A DNA stretch of 64,000 nt, taken from Bolinopsis microptera (Eukaryota > Ctenophora > Tentaculata > Lobata > Bolinopsidae). Under the pieces are notes generated by a model. That model did not search any database. It saw nothing but the letters and a program-made list of their open reading frames with translations, and had not been told where the DNA came from. Shown one piece after another: positions 59,281-64,000 of the stretch (positions are counted from its first letter, which is position 1; every line of letters begins with the position of its first letter). The position numbers and the translations under genes are program-made. Where the stretch lies: positions 9,665,303 to 9,729,302 of the forward strand of contig NC_087075.1 of assembly GCF_026151205.1 (NCBI RefSeq), written 5' to 3'.

Positions 59281-60391
59281 ACTAGGGTTCACTTTACCGG
59301 TATAGAGTTATTTTCACTCAGTGCACCTCACGTTTACTGTAATCGGTTTTCCTGCGGCAGTACTGTCTGAAGTGTAGGTTTAAAGTTTACCGTGTGGTTT
59401 TGGGTAAAACACGGCTTCTTCTAGTTGTTGGAAGTGTTAACTTTAGCCGGCTTCATCTCCTCTAGTCCTGGTATTGTCAGTTTCTTGCTGGTGTGGAGTT
59501 TGAGGTTGATAATTCTAACGGTATTTATTTTAGAATAGCACGTACGAGGTGGTTTGTGTGAAATTTTCCTACTTTATTTCAGCTATTTGTTGAGTCTTGC
59601 ATCAGCTGGGTACCTACTCTTGCTTAAATTCACAGTCCGGAATTTTAGGGTAGATAACCACAGACCACTATAATAACGGGGGGAGGTTCAATGAATTCAA
59701 TTCAGCCTCCATAGTCCATCCTATATATTCCTATATTGTCACTCATGGTTTAGAGTCTGCATTTAGAGTTTTAATTTAGAGACTTTGTGTTAAGTTCGAT
59801 AATATTAAATCATTTTCCTGGCAAATCATGGTCGGATGAAATTACATAACCGAAATCAAAACTATGCCTTTCATTACATTTACCTACCTAGTTACCGAAC
59901 TCACGATCCTTCTTAAACTAGGAATTGAATCCGTGATCATCCCGGAATGTTGATTGTGTTTCTCATTTTTACTAGGAATAAGATTCTAATCATAATACAC
60001 AACAATAATATCATGTTAATACTTTGTTTTGGCGTTTAGGCAGCGTTTTGATTTGCGGCGTTCCGGCAAATTTGGTTTTTGATTTTTATAAACTTTAGAT
60101 TATTTTACGACAAGCAATTTCAATTTTAACGCACCAATCCATTAGTACTGTTGGAAATAATTTAGTATTAAGAGCAGTGACAATCCCAAAGAATCTGCAA
60201 GTTATTAGCTACTGATCAGATCATACTACATAAGAATCCTACATTATACATAATTCATGGTGTAGCCGTGGTAATATACACTATCTCTATAATATATATA
60301 ATATACATTATACATGTTCCTTATCATCGTTTCTGTTATACAATTTTAATATAGTCACATCACCCAATAACACGTCTCACTCCATAACTAT
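59281..60391. other. Intergenic unique sequence
   Basis: Nothing identified. Confidence 0.4.
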
Positions 60392-60848
60392 TCAGTGGCC
60401 ATTCAGTGTATTAAGAATATAAGAACCATATTCAGGCTATGCCTATTCAGTGACTATTCATGACCATTCAGTGACTCAGTGTTTTAAAAATATACGAACC
60501 ATATCCAGGCTATGACTATTCAGTGACTATTCATGACCATTCAGTGTATTAAAAATATAAGGACCTTATCCAGGCTATGACTATTCAGTGACTATTCATG
60601 ACCATTCAGTGACTCAGTGTTTTAAAAATATACGAACCATATCCAGGCTATGACTATTCAGTGACTATTCATGACCATTCAGTGTATTAAAAATATAAGA
60701 AGCACATTCAGGCTATGACTATTCAGTGACTATGCATGACCATTCAGTGTATTAAAAATATAAGAAGCATATTCACTATTCAGGCTATGACTATTCAGTG
60801 ACTATTCATGACCATTCAGTGTATTAAAAATATAAGAAGCATATTCAG
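60392..60848. repeat. Compound minisatellite of about 60-80 bp units
   Basis: Seven or so units containing GACTATTCAGTGACTATTCA, TGACCATTCAGTGTATTAAA and TATAAGAAGCATATTCAGGC, with and without a GACTCAGTGTTTT insert. Confidence 0.93.
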
Positions 60849-61028
60849 ACTCTCCCATAGTTAACAATACACCATATCCCTGCTCAAGCAATAGACTTGA
60901 ATTTATTACCCTGGTCCCTGCGTTCAACCTATAATATACTGGTATAATATATGTATATTGTATGTATATTATATATAGTGCTAAACTGATGAGTTTTCTT
61001 ATATACTGCCGGTCTAATGCAGCGAGGT

Positions 61029-61285
61029 CACATCTTAGTGCCATACTCTGTGCCACATCTTAGTGCCACACTCTGTGTCACATCTTAGTGCCACATCTTA
61101 GTGCCATACTCTGTGCCACATCTTAGTGCCATACTCTGTGTCACATCTTAGTGCCACATCTTAGTGCCATACTCTGTGCCACATCTTAGTGCCATACTCT
61201 GGGCCACACTGTGCCAAATCTTAGTACCATACTCTGTGCCACACTGTCACACATCTTAGTGCCACATCTTAGTGCCATACTCTTC
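61029..61285. repeat. 25-bp minisatellite (CACATCTTAGTGCCATACTC)
   Basis: About 11 units; full (with TGTGC) and short (CACATCTTAGTGC) forms alternate. Confidence 0.94.
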
Positions 61286-62129
61286 AACTTTTCTAAACCT
61301 TTAAAGTTACCTTTTATAGTCTCTATCAGTCTATCGTGAAACAGGCTAGTTCATTGTCTTTCCTACTATTGCGCGAAATATTGCAATCGCAGTATATATA
61401 CAGTTGTACATCTAGATATAGAATAAGAGCAGTTTAGATAATATTATCAACTACCACCAAACATTTGAGGACTGGTGTTGCAATACGATCGACAGTACGT
61501 AATTATATCTCCTACTATATACATGGCTGGTAATTGAAGGTTACATATCTTCTGGCGTTCAATGTGTTCAAGTACCAGATGTGTTCCGCGCACTACTCCT
61601 GTTTCCCAGTGATAGCTACTTGTCAATCTAGCTGTGTATTAGCTTATAATGATATAGTTCGTTATATATATATATACTATTATATAGTCCACTACTGGAT
61701 TTGTCAGGGTTTCTTTCCCAGGTTTATAAGTGGATCCTGCACTTACCCTCGTGAAATGTTTGAAGTTAGGTTCTGACACTTGTCAGTTATATATGTTGCT
61801 TTGATCTACCCCACACCAGATTATCATATAGCTGATTCCTCCTTCGTAAATTATTTCATTAGGAGTTGTCAAACAAAACATTGGTTATACTGCGTGATTT
61901 TGTGGCTTTAACATTTATATCGGGGTCATTACACACTATAACTTCGCGGTGAAGTCTGGTCTGTAGTTCGTGGTAGGATATTATAGCTGCTAATAGTTCT
62001 GCTAATGGTTATAGGTTTATAGCAGCTCCAGTTTATTTGTTTCGTGCAGCTTTGAGCAGTTTGGGCTTTTGAAGGTGCTGGTTGTATATTCCTTACACGC
62101 GATAATTCAGCTATGTCTTGGTTATAATA
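61286..62129. other. Intergenic sequence
   Basis: AT-rich with TATATATA runs. The 80-codon frame at 61534 has no motif. Confidence 0.4.
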
Positions 62130-62205
62130 CCTAATAATATAACCTGATAATACCTGATAATATAACCTGATATAACCTGATAATACCTGATAATACCTGA
62201 TAATC
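62130..62205. repeat. 10-bp repeat (ACCTGATAAT)
   Basis: About seven tandem or near-tandem copies. Confidence 0.9.
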
Positions 62206-62259
62206 ATTGTCTGACGATGTTATATAACATACAGAATAAGAAACCAGGTGTGGAAAACA

Positions 62260-62296
62260 TGACGTCATAACTTGGCTCGTGTAGGATCTCTAAATA
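62260..62296 (+). promoter_or_regulatory. Candidate gene 2 promoter: CRE and TATA-like
   Basis: TGACGTCA at 62260-62267 and TAAATA at 62291-62296, about 1 kb upstream of the gene 2 start. Two CACGTG-type sites follow near 62370-62400. Motif only. Confidence 0.25.
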
Positions 62297-62969
62297 GAGG
62301 GTTGTGTTACACTTAATCCTGAAACCTGTGCACTCTACTCGCTAAACACAGCCCCATTCGTTAGAATAATTAGCACGTGTAAGAGACGCGCGCGCACGTG
62401 CATATATCCAGGTCGTGGGTATTGGTTACAAGTTAGCACGTGTCAGTATATGACGATTGGGCAATTTGTGGTGCACGACCAGTTTGCATCTTTATAGAGG
62501 TTTACAGTGTTAATATGGGGTGGTTTACAGTAAACTGTGGTGCCCGCTTCTATATTTTTTTTTGCTATATGTACTATTTCGGTATTTTGTATTTTCTGAG
62601 GTGTCCCAAAGCCTGACATGCCCAGGTTTCAGTGCTTTAGCTTTGAGTATGTTAGTGTAAAAACGTAGTTGATAGTTAAGATAATAAGTAAAACATATTA
62701 TATATATGGCTCTGCGGTTAATCAACAATCATTCAACACGGAATTATTTATCCAAGTAAAGCAGAAGTTATCATCCAGACAAAATTTAGTGAAATTATGT
62801 TGTTTGGTCTGATTATCACCTGTAAAATGTTAACGATCTTCTAATGTTGGTACAAGTAAATATTAACTGGAAGAATCAAGCTACTTGAGCTAAGACTTGA
62901 TAAGAATCATCTCACAAGTGGTTACAAGAAACTAAGATAATTTTACGTACGTAGATCTTTATTTGTTAT
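62297..62969. other. Gene 2 upstream region
   Basis: No exon supported. A 67-codon minus frame at 62525-62728 has no motif. Confidence 0.4.
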
Positions 62970-63065
62970 TATCAGTTGATCTTTACTCGGTTGAAGTTGG
63001 TCGTTACTTGGTTGAAATTAGTCTTCACTTGGTTGAATTTGGTTTTTACTCGGTTGAAGTTAAGC
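62970..63065. repeat. About 23-bp repeat, 4 copies
   Basis: CTCGGTTGAAGTTGGTC and TTTACT/TTCACT units with drift. Confidence 0.85.
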
Positions 63066-63260
63066 TGTTATCACCCAATTCTACATTTTATTAGCTTGGG
63101 TATAATCATTACAACTCGGTAAAACATATACTGGTATTAACTTCATCTATTTTTTGACAAAGTTTGAAATAAAAACTCCGAAACAGTTTTATTAAATTAA
63201 CAAAGAGATGAAGCAATACATGTATATTTGTATTACTACTAGAACGTTATATAAATTGTA

Positions 63261-63351
63261 ATGACGCGGAACAATGACGATGCCAGACGTTTTAAAATTA
63301 TGAGAGGAGCTTCAGAAACCGCTATTTTGATCAGACAAAAGGCGATTGACT
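63261..63351 (+). CDS. Gene 2 exon 1: CARD-like protein, N-terminus
   Basis: ATG at 63261; an in-frame TAA lies 9 bp upstream (63252) with no AG between, so this is the true start of the reading frame. Thirty codons plus one base: MTRNNDDARRFKIMRGASET then AILIRQKAID, donor GTAAGC. DARRFKIMRGASETAI would cover CARD helix 1. The gene is on the same strand as gene 1 and starts about 8.4 kb after its proposed end. TATATAA 10 bp upstream is too close to the ATG to be its TATA box. Confidence 0.7.
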
Positions 63352-63506
63352 GTAAGCACATATTAAAACCTTTGGAAATTATCATATCTTTATAATATTA
63401 ATTGTATACAGACAAGAAAATGGACAAAGTACGAGTAACTAAACAAATTAAAAGCCTACAATTATTTCCGACTAACTGAAGAATAAAACAACCCCAATTA
63501 TTTCAG

Positions 63507-63644
63507 ATCATTTAGAGAGATTATCGGGCGAAGCAAGATGCGACAGCATGACCTCTCACAACGACTGCAAACGGAAACTCAACAAGATCAGACGTCACGC
63601 AAAGGAGCATTTGTCACAGTTTCTTAACGACGATGGTTTTCTGG
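63507..63644 (+). CDS. Gene 2 exon 2: CARD core
   Basis: Acceptor AATTATTTCAG, 46 codons, donor GTAGGT; phase 1 to phase 1. Reads YHLERLSGEARCDSMTSHND (residues 31-50) then CKRKLNKIRRHAKEHLSQFL (51-70) NDDGFL. This follows the CARD helix 2-5 pattern: hydrophobic LERL, an E..CDS(M/I).S helix 3, K..KLNKI helix 4, then A.EHLSQFL helix 5. CARDs pair with other CARDs to build apoptosis and inflammation complexes in the cytosol; the partner here is unknown. The call is by eye. Other death-fold members (DED, DD) are possible, but the CDS..T...K spacing fits CARD best. Confidence 0.75.
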
Positions 63645-63895
63645 GTAGGTTACCTCGCTCCTATAATTAGGACGGCTCAGCCGCTCATTACCTATAATTA
63701 AGCAAACTCCAATTTACTGTGGTCATTTCCTTCCTTAAATAGAGCTTAACATGGATAATTCTAACAAACAAAACCCCGATGTACCGCAGATTGTTCCTTT
63801 CCAAACTTCGACTAAAATATACATATTGTATAATTGTTACTTTACTTTCAGAGAAACGTTTATTTTTCATTTGTTTTAACTGGTTATATTTTCAG

Positions 63896-64000
63896 AACTG
63901 AGCAGACTATCCCCGAAGGACAAGGAACTGTTAATAAGCTGTGTCAGTGAGAGTCAACTAGACTCTTTTATCGAGGCATTTGAAACCTTTGATATGAACG
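63896..64000 (+). CDS. Gene 2 exon 3 (partial, runs off the window)
   Basis: Acceptor TTATATTTTCAG; joined to exon 2 it reads ELSRLSPKDKELLISCVSES then QLDSFIEAFETFDMN, open to the last base. ELSRLSP completes CARD helix 6. The next segment KDKELLISCVSESQL is conserved with gene 1 exon 4. The 3' end of the exon and the rest of the protein lie beyond 64000. Confidence 0.75.

Noticed and set aside
58288-59281. Many minus-strand frames with SFRRWNLQASEGGIYKLQ repeats
   Set aside because: The 23-bp period cycles through frames every three units; frames start and stop where units change length.

Overview
The window looks like nuclear DNA of an invertebrate animal. It is AT-rich, has split genes with GT-AG introns and long non-coding stretches, carries many short inverted-repeat DNA elements and one non-LTR retrotransposon tail, and encodes what read as CARD-type (death-fold) domains, a domain class typical of animals. 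I cannot name the species. There are no bacterial-style operons, rRNA, tRNA or CRISPR arrays. By my count about 19 kb (roughly 30%) is tandem repeat, in at least twenty unrelated arrays with units of 2 to 116 bp.

Genes. I can support two genes, both on the + strand. Gene 1 is a proposed five-exon gene: 11675-11761, 35672-35779, 41334-41415, 42143-42229 and 54644-54849 (stop), with a possible cassette exon at 51101-51175. Joined in frame it gives about 189 residues. Its N-terminal half resembles a CARD split over several exons, and its C-terminal tail is unrecognised. Its introns total about 43 kb and hold most of the satellites. Gene 2 starts at 63261 (exons 63261-63351, 63507-63644, 63896 to beyond the window end). 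It encodes a second CARD-like protein whose helix 5/6 region and following 20 residues align without gaps to exons 3-4 of gene 1, so the two look like diverged tandem paralogues. CARD proteins act as adaptors or regulators in apoptosis and innate immune signalling. That role is inferred from the family only.

Layout. 1-11.6 kb: a perfect TTAGAG-type hexamer array, an 11-bp array, a 3.9-kb 23-bp satellite, a promoter-like patch, a run of MITE-like hairpins and a 12-bp array ending just before gene 1 exon 1. 11.7-35.6 kb: intron 1, holding the 6.6-kb 65-bp satellite (about 102 copies), several small minisatellites, the 20-bp array and the 35-bp array that ends 81 bp before exon 2. 35.8-41.3 kb: a promoter-like cluster and a 2.9-kb palindromic element with arms of about 1.37 kb. 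42.2-54.6 kb: small arrays, a LINE 3' end, and 30-bp and 24-bp arrays. 54.9-63.2 kb: intergenic repeats, including a hAT-type MITE with a perfect 8-bp target duplication. 63.3 kb to end: gene 2.

Most long open frames lie inside arrays whose period is a multiple of three, or inside palindrome arms, and are not genes. I see no retrovirus, LTR element, Polinton or toxin gene. All domain calls come from reading by eye; no database search was run.
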